Shown here piece by piece: positions 1 to 8,779 of a DNA stretch of 40,915 nucleotides (positions are counted from its first letter, which is position 1; each line of letters begins with the position of its first letter). The position numbers and the translations under genes are program-made. Source of the stretch: Candidatus Woesearchaeota archaeon (GTDB taxonomy: Archaea > Nanobdellota > Nanobdellia > SCGC-AAA011-G17 > JACPNG01). The stretch covers positions 1-40,915 of the forward strand of contig JACPNG010000010.1 in NCBI GenBank assembly GCA_016185605.1. Reading direction: 5' to 3'. Below the pieces are notes generated by a model, which worked only from the letters and a program-made list of their open reading frames with translations, was not told the DNA's origin and did not search any database.

Positions 1-1
1 A

Positions 2-733
2 GATACAGGAAAGGTCATAATAGCTCCAAAAGAGGGCTTCCAAGGTTCTGAGATTATAAAATTCGCATTAAACAAGACTAAATCTATTATTACACTGCCG
101 GAAGAAACATTAAAGGAGATTAATATAGGAAAAACACAAGTATTTCAGGATGTGCTTGATGAGATAATAGATGATATTAAAAAAGAGGAGATAAGAAGTT
201 TGGAAGCCGGATTTAGGGATAATAATATAATCATAAACATAAATGATGAGATTAATTTATTTGCGGGATATGACGAGGATTTAAAGCCGGAATTCAGCTT
301 TGACATACTATTGGCAAATAAAGGGGCAGAGGTAAGATATGGAATTTTTGACAGGATAAACCTAAATTTTATAGCAGTAATAATATTGATAATGCTATTG
401 ATTTATTTTTTCAGGGATAAATTAATCAGTATAATAAGAATAAAAGAGGATAAAACTAAAGTAAAAAAAATATTCCTGGCCAAGCTAAGTAAATATAAAG
501 ATGATGATGAAAAAATTATAGAACTGGCCGAGAACTTTTTTGAAAGATTCTTAAGCATAAAAAAAGGCTCTGGTTTATATCTGTTGGATTTAGCCTTGGA
601 AAGAAGAGATATTAGGGGGGACTTAAAACAGGAGATTATAGACTTGTTCAAGCATCTGAATAATGATGTTCATAATAATAATGAGATAAAGCATATATAT
701 GAAACATTGAGAAGAATTCTAGTCAAGCTATAA
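2..733 (+). CDS. Membrane-anchored protein of unknown function (5' partial)
   Basis: The reading frame is open from base 2, so the gene begins outside the window; the GTG at 152 used by the ORF track is internal. About 243 residues are visible. A polar, probably extracytoplasmic part of about 120 residues is followed by one membrane span (near FIAVIILIMLLIYFF) and a charged helical tail of about 110 residues. I do not recognise the family. The tail pattern (FFERFLSIK, then RDI, then spaced helices ending in LRRILVKL) loosely resembles the helical domain after the membrane span in the next gene, so the two may act together in the membrane. The next gene begins 35 bases downstream with its own TATA-like box. 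Confidence 0.6.
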   Translation, partial: DTGKVIIAPKEGFQGSEIIKFALNKTKSIITLPEETLKEINIGKTQVFQDVLDEIIDDIKKEEIRSLEAGFRDNNIIININDEINLFAGYDEDLKPEFSFDILLANKGAEVRYGIFDRINLNFIAVIILIMLLIYFFRDKLISIIRIKEDKTKVKKIFLAKLSKYKDDDEKIIELAENFFERFLSIKKGSGLYLLDLALERRDIRGDLKQEIIDLFKHLNNDVHNNNEIKHIYETLRRILVKL

Positions 734-738
734 CAAGA

Positions 739-746
739 TTTTTATA
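739..746 (+). promoter_or_regulatory. TATA box, leaderless promoter of the 769 gene
   Basis: The run TTTTTATA is centred about 26 bases before the ATG at 769. That is the archaeal TATA-to-start distance, so the message would begin at or next to the start codon. No Shine-Dalgarno sequence is seen. Confidence 0.5.
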
Positions 747-768
747 CTAGTCTAGATAAATAATTAGT

Positions 769-2772
769 ATGAAGAGGTGGATTTTTTTATTAATAATACT
801 AAATTCTGGATTAGCATCAGCCCAGGAGATTAATATTTTCGGCCAGAGCTATTCAATAATTATACTGGCTCCATTAATACTTATAGCAATAGGATTATTA
901 TTTTTTTTGTTTATATACCTAAAAGACAATCTTCCAAACTTATCAAAGCTAATGCCGAAAACCAGGATAAAAATCAGGAAGAAGCACAAAGATAAGACAG
1001 AAGAAAAAAATATTATTGACTACAAGTCTGAATTTAGAAACTTTAAGTTAAGGGCTGATAAACTGGAATTAAAAGAATTCTTCAGCCAATTTTACGGATT
1101 GGTAAAAGACTTTTTTTCATATACATTTGATATTAAAGGCCAGTTTACATCTGATTATTTAAGATCAAACTTGAAAAATAAGGATGATATTATCTCATTC
1201 ATAGAAAAATTTGAGCATATAAGATACAGCGGAAAAGAAATCTCAAAAAATGAATTAAATAGTTTAATGCGTGAGTTTGAAACCATTGTTGGAAAGCACA
1301 GCAAAAGAAAAAAAATAGAAGTCAGCTTCTATGACAAACTTAAGAATAATGTCATTTCTTACATTAATTTTAACCCAATAAAAATAGATGTCTTAAGCAG
1401 AATAAAAGAGGAATATTTTACAGATAAGCTGAAACTGCTTAGAAATTTGAAAATAATAAAAAATAAGGAGACTATAACTTCAATACAAAGAAAGGAGAAA
1501 AAAATAGAAGTAAAAGAAATTGAGCCGCAAATTTCCAAAATAAAGAAGAATCCTTTTGATAATTTAGTTGAGAATTTTCATAATAGAAGAAATGAGAATA
1601 GAATACTAAAGATGATAAAAAACTGTGGTAATATAGCTGTATACAATCCAGATAGGGCTAAAGAGATATATTCTGAAATACTAAGAACATATTACCAGAT
1701 GCCGATAGAATATGAGGAAAAACTAGCTTTTAGCCTAACAGAATTAAACAACAAGATAGAAGAATCAATCAAGATTAAAGAGGAAAAAGAGTTAAATGAA
1801 CTGACAAAAAAAATGGTTGATATTGTAACGTCAAAGAAAAAAGTTGTTGTAATACATGACAAAATTCCTTTTTTCAACACCAAGATTAATGATTTCATAG
1901 AAAGCTTCAACCATCTTAAATCAAAAGAAAAGTACAATGTAAATAATTATTTCACAGAAGAATTTATAAAATTCCTGCATGAGATTAAAAAATTTGAGAG
2001 CATAGGAATCAAGAGATATAAAAAAGCCAAGAAAAATATAGTTGATGAATTGCATGAAATAATAAATAATATAAAAACAGCAGAAAGAAAAGGAATAAAA
2101 GTGATAAAAAAGGACGAAGAAAAGTTTATTGATGATTTGAAAACAATATTATATAATGCCCACGAGATAAAGAATAATGAGAATAAATTATTTGAGCATA
2201 GAGAAAAAACACTAAAGAAAGATGTCAGAAACTTCCTTGATGAGTTAAAATCAAAAGAGGAATATAAGATAAATAATATAAAAAACAGGGAAAATGACTT
2301 AATAGAAAATATAAACAGATTAATGAAAGAAAAAATAAAAAGCGAGAAAATATTCGAGAGCGCGAGAGCTGAAGAATTATATAAAACTCCTAAGATAAAA
2401 AAGCATAAAGAATATATAAAGCCAGAACTTAGAAGATATGAAGTTGAGGATTTCCTTCCAGCAATCAAGAAGCAAAATATAATAAAAATCCCAGAGGTAG
2501 AATCCAGGATAAAAGTGGAGATGCCGAGAATTACGAAAGGATTTAAAGGATTAGACAAGGAAGAAAAAGAACTATTTGAGAAATTAATAAAAGTTGAAAA
2601 TGACACAAACTATATAGATCATAGACATCCAGTAATAAAGATATCAAAAAGAAAGCACACAAACTTAGACAACATTGGATTATCATCATTAAAAGACAAG
2701 ATGAACAAGCAGATTAAAAATTTAAACAAAGAAGAAGAGATGTTATACAAAAAGCTTACTGGGATCTCTTAA
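769..2772 (+). CDS. Signal-peptide, membrane-anchored coiled-coil protein, unknown function
   Basis: This 667-residue protein starts with a signal-like segment (ending near ASAQ), followed by a short loop and a strong membrane span (about residues 28-50). The rest is very Lys/Glu-rich and helical. Residues about 85-175 form a compact helical unit (LKEFFSQFYGLVKDFFSYTF) that resembles the tail of the upstream protein; the later part is long predicted coiled coil. Near the C-terminus two similar short segments occur (LDKEEKELFEKLIKV and LNKEEEMLYKKLTGI), possibly a repeated peptide. The family is not recognised; a structural or envelope role would be a guess. Its 3' end overlaps the convergent primase gene by 17 bases. 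The start is supported by the leaderless TATA spacing. Confidence 0.65.
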   Translation: MKRWIFLLIILNSGLASAQEINIFGQSYSIIILAPLILIAIGLLFFLFIYLKDNLPNLSKLMPKTRIKIRKKHKDKTEEKNIIDYKSEFRNFKLRADKLELKEFFSQFYGLVKDFFSYTFDIKGQFTSDYLRSNLKNKDDIISFIEKFEHIRYSGKEISKNELNSLMREFETIVGKHSKRKKIEVSFYDKLKNNVISYINFNPIKIDVLSRIKEEYFTDKLKLLRNLKIIKNKETITSIQRKEKKIEVKEIEPQISKIKKNPFDNLVENFHNRRNENRILKMIKNCGNIAVYNPDRAKEIYSEILRTYYQMPIEYEEKLAFSLTELNNKIEESIKIKEEKELNELTKKMVDIVTSKKKVVVIHDKIPFFNTKINDFIESFNHLKSKEKYNVNNYFTEEFIKFLHEIKKFESIGIKRYKKAKKNIVDELHEIINNIKTAERKGIKVIKKDEEKFIDDLKTILYNAHEIKNNENKLFEHREKTLKKDVRNFLDELKSKEEYKINNIKNRENDLIENINRLMKEKIKSEKIFESARAEELYKTPKIKKHKEYIKPELRRYEVEDFLPAIKKQNIIKIPEVESRIKVEMPRITKGFKGLDKEEKELFEKLIKVENDTNYIDHRHPVIKISKRKHTNLDNIGLSSLKDKMNKQIKNLNKEEEMLYKKLTGIS

Positions 2773-4006
2773 ATCTCAAGGAATAATTTATTGGGTTTTT
2801 TACCCTGTTGCAGATATTATCAGGGCATTTTATACCTAGATCCTTATAATAAGATTCATTGGCGCAGTTTGGCGGAAGCTTAATGCTTTGGCTCTTGTGC
2901 CATTTAATCTGGGATGAGATATAAGATTCCTTCAAGGGCTCATAATTCTTCTTGTTCCATTCTTTTAAAAGATTTTCAATCTCGTCAATATTCCAGCCTG
3001 CGCTTCTTAGGAAATTTATCAGAATAAACAAAACCCTTTTTCTTCCATCTGATTTTATGCCCTCGAGGCATTTTGTTATGCACGGCGGAAATCTGTCTAT
3101 GCTTATTTTATCTTTGACTTGTATCTCAAATCTATTTATTTTTGGCTCTTTGTTTTTTTTGAATGAGTCAAATGCCTGGATTATTAAATGAGAAGCCTCA
3201 TCTTTTTCTAAATTGTCATTGAGAAATTTCATACTGGAATCCACATTATCAATTTTAGCTGAGCTAAGCTTGAAATTTTTAATTTGACTGTATTTTATAG
3301 GGATGCTCACTAATCCTGTTTTTTCATTTACTGAATAAGGAGACCTGTACATATGCCTGCTAGAAACTAGCATTTCATCTATTAACACTATGGAAAACGG
3401 ATTAAATGAATTATTTTCCATTATATCATTCTTCTGCTTATTTAAACTTGATGCAATTTCATTAACTGTATTTATCTTTAATATTTCTTCTGCTAAATGA
3501 TTTCTTATCATATTCTTAAGATAGTAAACTATTACTTTTATACCGTCTGGGAATAATAAGTTAGTAGAAATATTATTAACAACTTTTGGAAAAGAATTGA
3601 ACGGGATTCCTATATGAAATGATCTATTACCGGAAAATTTCAATCCTATATTTTTAATTCCATGAAACTCTATTGCTTCTATCAATAATCTGGCTGCTAT
3701 TTTTGAATAGTCTATAAACTTGCAGTCAATATCAATTAATAAATCCCATCCCATCCTTAAGTCATCTAATTGCTTTTTTGACATTCCGGGCTTTAAATCA
3801 AGAGGATTTGACCAATGCTCAACAGAAATATGAAAAGATGTAGCTCCTTTCCTGGCTAATTCTAATATATCATTTTCAAACTGGATTATATCCGGCCTTT
3901 TGCCGAAATTGTCATTATACTTGGCTGCAATCTCTCTATTTTTAGAGGCCATTAATATCTGGTTCTGGACATCTTTTCTAGAATAGTATTTTAAGATATT
4001 GTTCAT
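2756..4006 (-). CDS. priS-priL: Fused DNA primase, PriS catalytic domain plus PriL C-terminal Fe-S domain
   Basis: A 416-residue archaeo-eukaryotic primase that makes RNA/DNA primers for replication. The PriS part carries the catalytic acids in LLIDIDCK (D92, D94), the SGNRSFHI motif (S129, H131) and the third acid region in VLIDEMLVSS (D210), followed by the primase pattern MYRSPYSVNEKTG. From about residue 300 the sequence becomes PriL-C-terminal-like: FPPCI (C309), PPNC (C381), and C394 and C399, which fits a 4Fe-4S site; C313 is an extra cysteine. The usual PriL N-terminal domain is absent, so one polypeptide may replace the two-subunit primase. Such fused monomeric primases are known from Nanoarchaeum and relatives. 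It is the last gene of the ribosomal block, five bases after prefoldin alpha. Confidence 0.88.
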   Translation of the reverse strand: MNNILKYYSRKDVQNQILMASKNREIAAKYNDNFGKRPDIIQFENDILELARKGATSFHISVEHWSNPLDLKPGMSKKQLDDLRMGWDLLIDIDCKFIDYSKIAARLLIEAIEFHGIKNIGLKFSGNRSFHIGIPFNSFPKVVNNISTNLLFPDGIKVIVYYLKNMIRNHLAEEILKINTVNEIASSLNKQKNDIMENNSFNPFSIVLIDEMLVSSRHMYRSPYSVNEKTGLVSIPIKYSQIKNFKLSSAKIDNVDSSMKFLNDNLEKDEASHLIIQAFDSFKKNKEPKINRFEIQVKDKISIDRFPPCITKCLEGIKSDGRKRVLFILINFLRSAGWNIDEIENLLKEWNKKNYEPLKESYISSQIKWHKSQSIKLPPNCANESYYKDLGIKCPDNICNRVKNPINYSLRFKRSQ

Positions 4007-4011
4007 GAATA

Positions 4012-4419
4012 TTATTTTGGCATTAATAATTCCAACTCTTCATGTAATTCCTGTAATTTTACAGTGTTATTTCTTAAATCCTCGTTCATTTTATTGTAAA
4101 ATTCACCAAGCTCTTTGATCTGCAATTTTACCAGTTCAATTGAATCTTCAATGTTTTTTATTGTAACAGTATTTGAACCAACATTCATCAAGATTTTCTT
4201 ATTGTCAATTAATTTTGTTTTTATATAAGTTCCAGCTCCCAATGAAACTAAAATTTCATCATTGACTTCAGAATTATTTATTGTTTCTAAGCCTTCTTCT
4301 AATTTTTTCAGTTCATTTATCTGATGGTCGAGGTTCAATAAAGATTCTTGCAGCTCTTTTGATCTCTGGCCTATTGTCTGGAATTCCATATATTTTTTCT
4401 GCAATTCTTCGTTTGCCAT
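4012..4419 (-). CDS. pfdA: Prefoldin subunit alpha
   Basis: This 135-residue protein has the prefoldin alpha layout: an N-terminal coiled-coil helix (about 1-48), a central beta-hairpin region with LVSLGAGTYIKTKL and ILMNVGSNTVTIKN (about 58-95), and a C-terminal coiled-coil helix to the end. In the hetero-hexameric jellyfish-shaped chaperone it would pair with beta subunits and hand unfolded proteins to the thermosome. No beta subunit is in the window. It starts directly after the DUF106 gene with no spacer, so co-translation with the secretion genes is likely. Confidence 0.9.
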   Translation of the reverse strand: MANEELQKKYMEFQTIGQRSKELQESLLNLDHQINELKKLEEGLETINNSEVNDEILVSLGAGTYIKTKLIDNKKILMNVGSNTVTIKNIEDSIELVKLQIKELGEFYNKMNEDLRNNTVKLQELHEELELLMPK

Positions 4420-4755
4420 TTAATATACCCTAAACAGTTTTCTTAATATCATGCTGAATAATATGGCTGATATAAAATAAATGCCAAACCATCCTAATCC
4501 GAATATAAGGTCTCCAAATGCTGCATAAGTCACCCTTAACCAATTAAACACAACAAATAAAGGAACTAATGTTATTATCAACGGCTTCATCTGATGTTTC
4601 ATCATATCTATAAATCCTTTTTGGAAGGACTGCTTTTGGAGTTCTATAATCTTTTTAGGGTCATCTTTGAATTTTTTCATATCTTCCTGAATGCTTTTTA
4701 ACTCATCTTTTAATGCCTTTATTTTATTTTGGTCTGTTAAATACTTATATGCCAA
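4420..4755 (-). CDS. DUF106 / YidC-Oxa1-like membrane insertase
   Basis: A 111-residue membrane protein with an N-terminal charged coiled coil (about 5-45) followed by hydrophobic spans (PLIITLVPLFVVFNWLRVTY and a C-terminal span from FGLGWFGIYFISAILF). This matches archaeal DUF106 proteins, the Oxa1/EMC3/Get1 superfamily insertase. Its place 5 bases after secY is the usual archaeal one and supports a role in membrane-protein insertion next to the translocon. At 111 residues it is shorter than many archaeal homologues, with little N-terminal extension. Confidence 0.82.
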   Translation of the reverse strand: MAYKYLTDQNKIKALKDELKSIQEDMKKFKDDPKKIIELQKQSFQKGFIDMMKHQMKPLIITLVPLFVVFNWLRVTYAAFGDLIFGLGWFGIYFISAILFSMILRKLFRVY

Positions 4756-4760
4756 TGTTG

Positions 4761-6164
4761 TTACTTTCCCATAACCTTCTTTAGCATAGGGTGCATATCA
4801 ACCATATGCTGCTGGGCTATATCTTGATATAATCTATAAATGATCATGACAGTTAATAATATTCCTGTGCCTTGGGATAATGCCCCCAGTAAATCTGCTG
4901 AAGCAGCTAAAAATCCAATTGTGGCTCCCCCCATTACTGTTAACGGAAATATATATCTAGATAATATCTGCTCTATGACTCTTGGATCTCTTCTAAATCC
5001 TGGAACTTGCAGTCCAGAAGCCATTATTTGGTTGGCCTGCGAGGAAGCATCCATTCCAGATGTCTGTACCCAGAAGACAGAAAATATTACAGAGCCAATA
5101 ACAAAAAATGTAATATACACCAAAGCCCTTATTATAAGGTCAAATGAAAATCCCCCTGTAATAACTGCTTGGATTAAATTAGGAGAGAAGAGCCATGACA
5201 CTAATCCAGAAGCTGGCTGGTTTCCGGCAAATGTTCCCAATAAAGGATATCCCCATCTTTCCAATAATCTCGCCCATAATTGGATATTTGCTATTAAAGC
5301 AGCTATTAATATAACTGGAATATTGCTAGTGTATAAAAAGTTTAACGGCCATCTTATTCCATATCCCCTAATCCTTCCAAAGCTTAATGGGATTTCTATT
5401 TTCATAGCTTGTCCATAAACTGCTATTAAGAATATAATGATTGTTGATAAGATTGTTGATAATGCTAATATAGCTCCTGTTGGATTTCTGCTTATTAATG
5501 ATCTTATAAATACCCATATCTGGCCCACTGGGGCTTGAGTTGTTCCAAATGCCAATAATCCAGTAGCTGTTAGAGGAGAAAACGCTCTTATAAATACCTG
5601 AGACGAGACTCCTGCTGCTATAAACAAGCTTATTCCAGAGCCAAAACCCCATTTGCTTATAACCTCATCCATGAATAATATTAATATTCCACCCAATATT
5701 AATTGAAAAATTAAAACTAACTGCATTGTCCTATATGTTACTGGAGCCAGTAAAAAAGAAGGAGATAATCCCCCAAGCAAAACAAAAACAAAAGACTCAA
5801 ATAGTATAAAGAATATTGCCAATAATTTTTGTATTCCCTGAAATCTTTTTCTGCCTTCTGTTGTTGTTGTATTGAATTTTACTATTCCTGATCCATTTAA
5901 TAATTGCAATACAATAGAGGCAGTTACTATTGGCCCAATCCCCAATGATATTATAGAGCCGAAACTGGCTCCAAGTATAATTGATAACTGCTCAAACTGC
6001 TGCAATGCATTTTGGCCTAATCCGAATAATGGCACAATCCCTAAAATAAAGAAAGCAACCAATACTATTGATGTCCACTTGAGTTTTTCCTTAAAAGATA
6101 ATTTTTTCTGGTCTGGGCCTTTAACCTCAGGCAGATTATTTAAGATTATATCAATAAAACTCAT
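4761..6164 (-). CDS. secY: Preprotein translocase subunit SecY
   Basis: The 467-residue protein has the size and roughly ten hydrophobic spans of SecY/Sec61-alpha, the channel of the secretion translocon. Recognisable landmarks include the early PLFGLGQNALQQFEQL plug-side region, GIGPIVTASIVLQLL, WGFGSGISLF and the late GFRRDPRVIEQILSRYIFPLTVMGGATIG segment. It follows uL15 with a single base between stop and start (TAAGATG), as in the classical spc order. SecE and SecG/Sec-beta are not in this window. Confidence 0.95.
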   Translation of the reverse strand: MSFIDIILNNLPEVKGPDQKKLSFKEKLKWTSIVLVAFFILGIVPLFGLGQNALQQFEQLSIILGASFGSIISLGIGPIVTASIVLQLLNGSGIVKFNTTTTEGRKRFQGIQKLLAIFFILFESFVFVLLGGLSPSFLLAPVTYRTMQLVLIFQLILGGILILFMDEVISKWGFGSGISLFIAAGVSSQVFIRAFSPLTATGLLAFGTTQAPVGQIWVFIRSLISRNPTGAILALSTILSTIIIFLIAVYGQAMKIEIPLSFGRIRGYGIRWPLNFLYTSNIPVILIAALIANIQLWARLLERWGYPLLGTFAGNQPASGLVSWLFSPNLIQAVITGGFSFDLIIRALVYITFFVIGSVIFSVFWVQTSGMDASSQANQIMASGLQVPGFRRDPRVIEQILSRYIFPLTVMGGATIGFLAASADLLGALSQGTGILLTVMIIYRLYQDIAQQHMVDMHPMLKKVMGK

Positions 6165-6165
6165 C

Positions 6166-6567
6166 TTAGTTTAAGACTACTTCGCCGCCTTTTTCTTTTA
6201 TTTTTTCTATGGCTGATTTTGATGCATAACCAATATGGACTTTTACTTTTTTATTTATATTTCCCCTTCCAAGCAGTTTAGTATAGCCTAATTCTTTTAA
6301 ATTAATTTCTTCCTTATTTATATTGTTTAATTCATCTAGATTTATTGTTTTAATATTCTTTTTATTAATGCTGTGGAATCCGCGCTTGCCGTAATATTCA
6401 TTCCCAAAATATCTTAAGATGTATGTCTTTTTTTGGTCTGCTCTTTTTCCAGATCCAGCCATTCCCTTTCCTCCTTTATTTCCAGAGCCCCTCCATTTTT
6501 TCTTGCTGCCGTGGCCATGAGTTTTTGTTCCCCTCATTCTATTTGTTTTTTTTCTTTTAAATCTCAT
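6166..6567 (-). CDS. rpl15: Ribosomal protein uL15
   Basis: A 133-residue large-subunit protein. The basic, glycine-rich N-terminus (RGTKTHGHGSKKKWRGSGNKGGKGMAGSGKR) is the uL15 rRNA-binding extension, followed by the globular part ending in the conserved VHIGYASKSAIEKIKEKGG. It follows uL30 with TAA immediately adjacent to ATG and precedes SecY, the normal archaeal spc order. Confidence 0.93.
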   Translation of the reverse strand: MRFKRKKTNRMRGTKTHGHGSKKKWRGSGNKGGKGMAGSGKRADQKKTYILRYFGNEYYGKRGFHSINKKNIKTINLDELNNINKEEINLKELGYTKLLGRGNINKKVKVHIGYASKSAIEKIKEKGGEVVLN

Positions 6568-7041
6568 TTATATCATCCTTTGTATTAAGTCATTAATTTT
6601 TTCTTTTCTATAACCAAGAGCTCCGCCCATAGAAAATGGTTTTTTTATTCCTTTTCTCTCAAATCCCTTTGATGGGGGCCTTAACCTAAATACTAACTTA
6701 ATTCCAGGAATATCTTTTAGTTTCTTTTTTGAATCAAAAAAATCCTTAGAAAATGAATCAAAGTTTGTGTTTAATTTATCTTTCAGATACTGCTCTGTTA
6801 AACCTTTATTGCCGGGCAGTTTTCCTCTTTTTGTCAATAGAAGATTAAATGTTTTATTATCAATTTCTCCCCATGTAATATAATCTTTTATTTTTTGTAT
6901 CATCCCTATGCTTGATTTTGTTTCATCCATGATTACACAATTGTTTTTGTCATATAATCTAAGCATCTTCATGGTATCATCTATATTTTTTTTAATATTC
7001 ATTCTTCCCCTGACCCTTACAATAGCTATTTTATTTTGCAT
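6568..7041 (-). CDS. rpl30: Ribosomal protein uL30
   Basis: A 157-residue archaeal-type uL30, longer than the bacterial protein of about 60 residues. The N-terminal AIVRVRGRMNIKKNIDDTMKMLRL is the ferredoxin-like uL30 core and the C-terminal GFERKGIKKPFSMGGALGYRKEKIN is typical of the archaeal/eukaryotic form. It overlaps the end of uS5 by 11 bases. Confidence 0.92.
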   Translation of the reverse strand: MQNKIAIVRVRGRMNIKKNIDDTMKMLRLYDKNNCVIMDETKSSIGMIQKIKDYITWGEIDNKTFNLLLTKRGKLPGNKGLTEQYLKDKLNTNFDSFSKDFFDSKKKLKDIPGIKLVFRLRPPSKGFERKGIKKPFSMGGALGYRKEKINDLIQRMI

Positions 7042-7807
7042 GTCCGGAAATTACTCCTGCTCTCTGCGAAAATTCCTCTTTCATTCTTATCTTGGACAAT
7101 TCCTTAAGTGCATTGAAGCATGCATATACTAAATTCATTTTAGTTCTTGACTGTCCGAATGTCTTTGAATAAACATCTTTTATTCCAGCTAATTCCAAAA
7201 GCTTTGCGCATTCTTTTTCCACCCTAAGTCCAGTTCCTTTTGGGGCTGACATCAATATTATTCTAGAAGATCCCATCTTGCCCTCAACCTTGCATGGAAC
7301 TGAATTAAATTCAGCTGACTCAGATTCCCATGAACCAGAGCCCCTTTTTATTTTGATAATATTTAATTTTGCATTTCTTAATGCTTTTTCCCTTGCCGGA
7401 ACAGTTTCTTTTGCTTTGCCTGATCCAATTCCAACATAGCCGTCTTTATTGCCGACTATAACTAAAGATGAGAATTTTGGCTTGTTGCCCTCTTTTGTTT
7501 TTTTCTGCGTCTGTCTCCATATTGATCTTTTACCGCCGCCGAATTTTCCTTTGCTCTGTCCGAATAATATCAATGCTGATTCTATATTTGGAAGCAATAA
7601 TTCCACAATTTCCTGCTCCATTATCCTAATTCCATTATCTAAGATGTAATCAATGTCTTTTATCTCTCCTGATTTTACTTTTCTTCCCAATTCTGTCTTA
7701 GGATTCCAGGATTCAAGACCATATGATAATGATATTCCAGTATCTTCTATAATCTTGACTTCCTCAATAATTTCTTCTTTTAATTCTGGTGTTGGCTCTT
7801 CAGGCAT
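7031..7807 (-). CDS. rps5: Ribosomal protein uS5
   Basis: A 258-residue small-subunit protein of the decoding and mRNA-entry region. The double-stranded RNA-binding-like S5 N-domain includes FSSLVIVGNKDGYVGIGSGKAKETVPAREKALRNAKLNI; the C-domain contains SSRIILMSAPKGTGLRVEKECAKLLELAGIKDVYSKTFGQSRTKMN. An acidic N-terminal stretch of about 30 residues precedes the core. The start is the ATG at 7807, which overlaps uL18 by 8 bases. Confidence 0.94.
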   Translation of the reverse strand: MPEEPTPELKEEIIEEVKIIEDTGISLSYGLESWNPKTELGRKVKSGEIKDIDYILDNGIRIMEQEIVELLLPNIESALILFGQSKGKFGGGKRSIWRQTQKKTKEGNKPKFSSLVIVGNKDGYVGIGSGKAKETVPAREKALRNAKLNIIKIKRGSGSWESESAEFNSVPCKVEGKMGSSRIILMSAPKGTGLRVEKECAKLLELAGIKDVYSKTFGQSRTKMNLVYACFNALKELSKIRMKEEFSQRAGVISGHAK

Positions 7808-8348
7808 TTTTTATTATGTTCTCCTTGGTTTTATCGAAATTTAACATTATATTATTGTCTAAATTCAGTTTTTTATATCTTGAAAATTGAAAAGATTGAT
7901 GTTTGTTCGAACTGATAAATTTTGAGATATGATCCCCCTTAATCCTTGATTCTTCTGGAAAAATTTCCTTGTCATGCGGAATATTTAATCCAGAGTCCAA
8001 CGCTCCCTTTAATACAGCATATAATACCCCTTTGCCGATTGTTCTTTGCAGACCAAAATCTAAAACAGATTCTTTGATATTTTTTTTATTGGCTTTTTTG
8101 CCTATCAATAATCCCAATAAATATGAGGCTGGAATATTTGATGTAGAATAACCCCAGTTATAATTGGATAATTCTTTTGTTGTTGCTGACACCAATACTT
8201 TGTCCCCTTTCTCATTATATTCTACAATTTGGGCAATAGAATGCCTTAATGATCTTCTGACAACTAATCTTGGCTTATTAGATGCTATCAATTTTAATCT
8301 TTTCTTATAATCTGTTATTCCCAATGTTTTTCTTTTAAAGTAGCTCAT
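7800..8348 (-). CDS. rpl18: Ribosomal protein uL18
   Basis: A 182-residue archaeal/eukaryotic-type uL18, the 5S rRNA-binding protein of the central protuberance. The N-terminus RKTLGITDYKKRLKLIASNKPRLVVRRS and the core SYLLGLLIGKKANKK ... GLQRTIGKGVLYAVLKGALDSGLNIPHDKEIFPEESRIKGDHI are characteristic. It overlaps eL19 by 4 bases (ATGA-type junction). Confidence 0.93.
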   Translation of the reverse strand: MSYFKRKTLGITDYKKRLKLIASNKPRLVVRRSLRHSIAQIVEYNEKGDKVLVSATTKELSNYNWGYSTSNIPASYLLGLLIGKKANKKNIKESVLDFGLQRTIGKGVLYAVLKGALDSGLNIPHDKEIFPEESRIKGDHISKFISSNKHQSFQFSRYKKLNLDNNIMLNFDKTKENIIKNA

Positions 8349-8779
8349 TTTTCACCCAGATATAATTTTATATGTCTCCTGCTTCTGAAGTATCCGCCTT
8401 TTACTTTTCTGTACAAACCCCTATAAACCTTGTTATTGATTATTTTTTTGTCTTTTAACTCCTTGATTAAATCCCTTTGTGATCTAACAAGGTTAATCCA
8501 TTTTCTTTTTCTGGATAATCTTGCTGTGCTTTTACCTTCCCTAGATCCTTCTCCTTTTCTCCTTCCTTTTCTTTTTTGTATTAATAACTTTCTAAATCTG
8601 GATTTTGATACTCCTAATTTTGGCTTTTTTTGTATTACTCTGTCATTTACTAATTTTCTTATATCATCCTTAGTAAGGGCTTCCTGAATGTCATTCAATC
8701 TAGATGGATCAAAATAAACCCTGTTTCTTCCTGTCTTCATTACTTCTGATGCTAATCTTTTCTGTGTGCTAAGATTCAT
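8345..8779 (-). CDS. rpl19e: Ribosomal protein eL19
   Basis: A 144-residue basic helical protein specific to archaea and eukaryotes. QKRLASEVMKTGRNRVYFDPSRLNDIQEALTKDDIRKLV and the Arg-rich KRKGRRKGEGSREGKSTARLSRKRKWINLVRSQR stretch identify it. It overlaps both neighbours by 4 bases, consistent with coupled translation. Confidence 0.94.
   Translation of the reverse strand: MNLSTQKRLASEVMKTGRNRVYFDPSRLNDIQEALTKDDIRKLVNDRVIQKKPKLGVSKSRFRKLLIQKRKGRRKGEGSREGKSTARLSRKRKWINLVRSQRDLIKELKDKKIINNKVYRGLYRKVKGGYFRSRRHIKLYLGEK

Noticed and set aside
1947-2606. 219-residue minus-strand ORF opposite the coiled-coil gene
   Set aside because: It is Ser/Phe-rich low-complexity sequence opposite a Lys/Glu-rich coiled coil, a typical antisense shadow.
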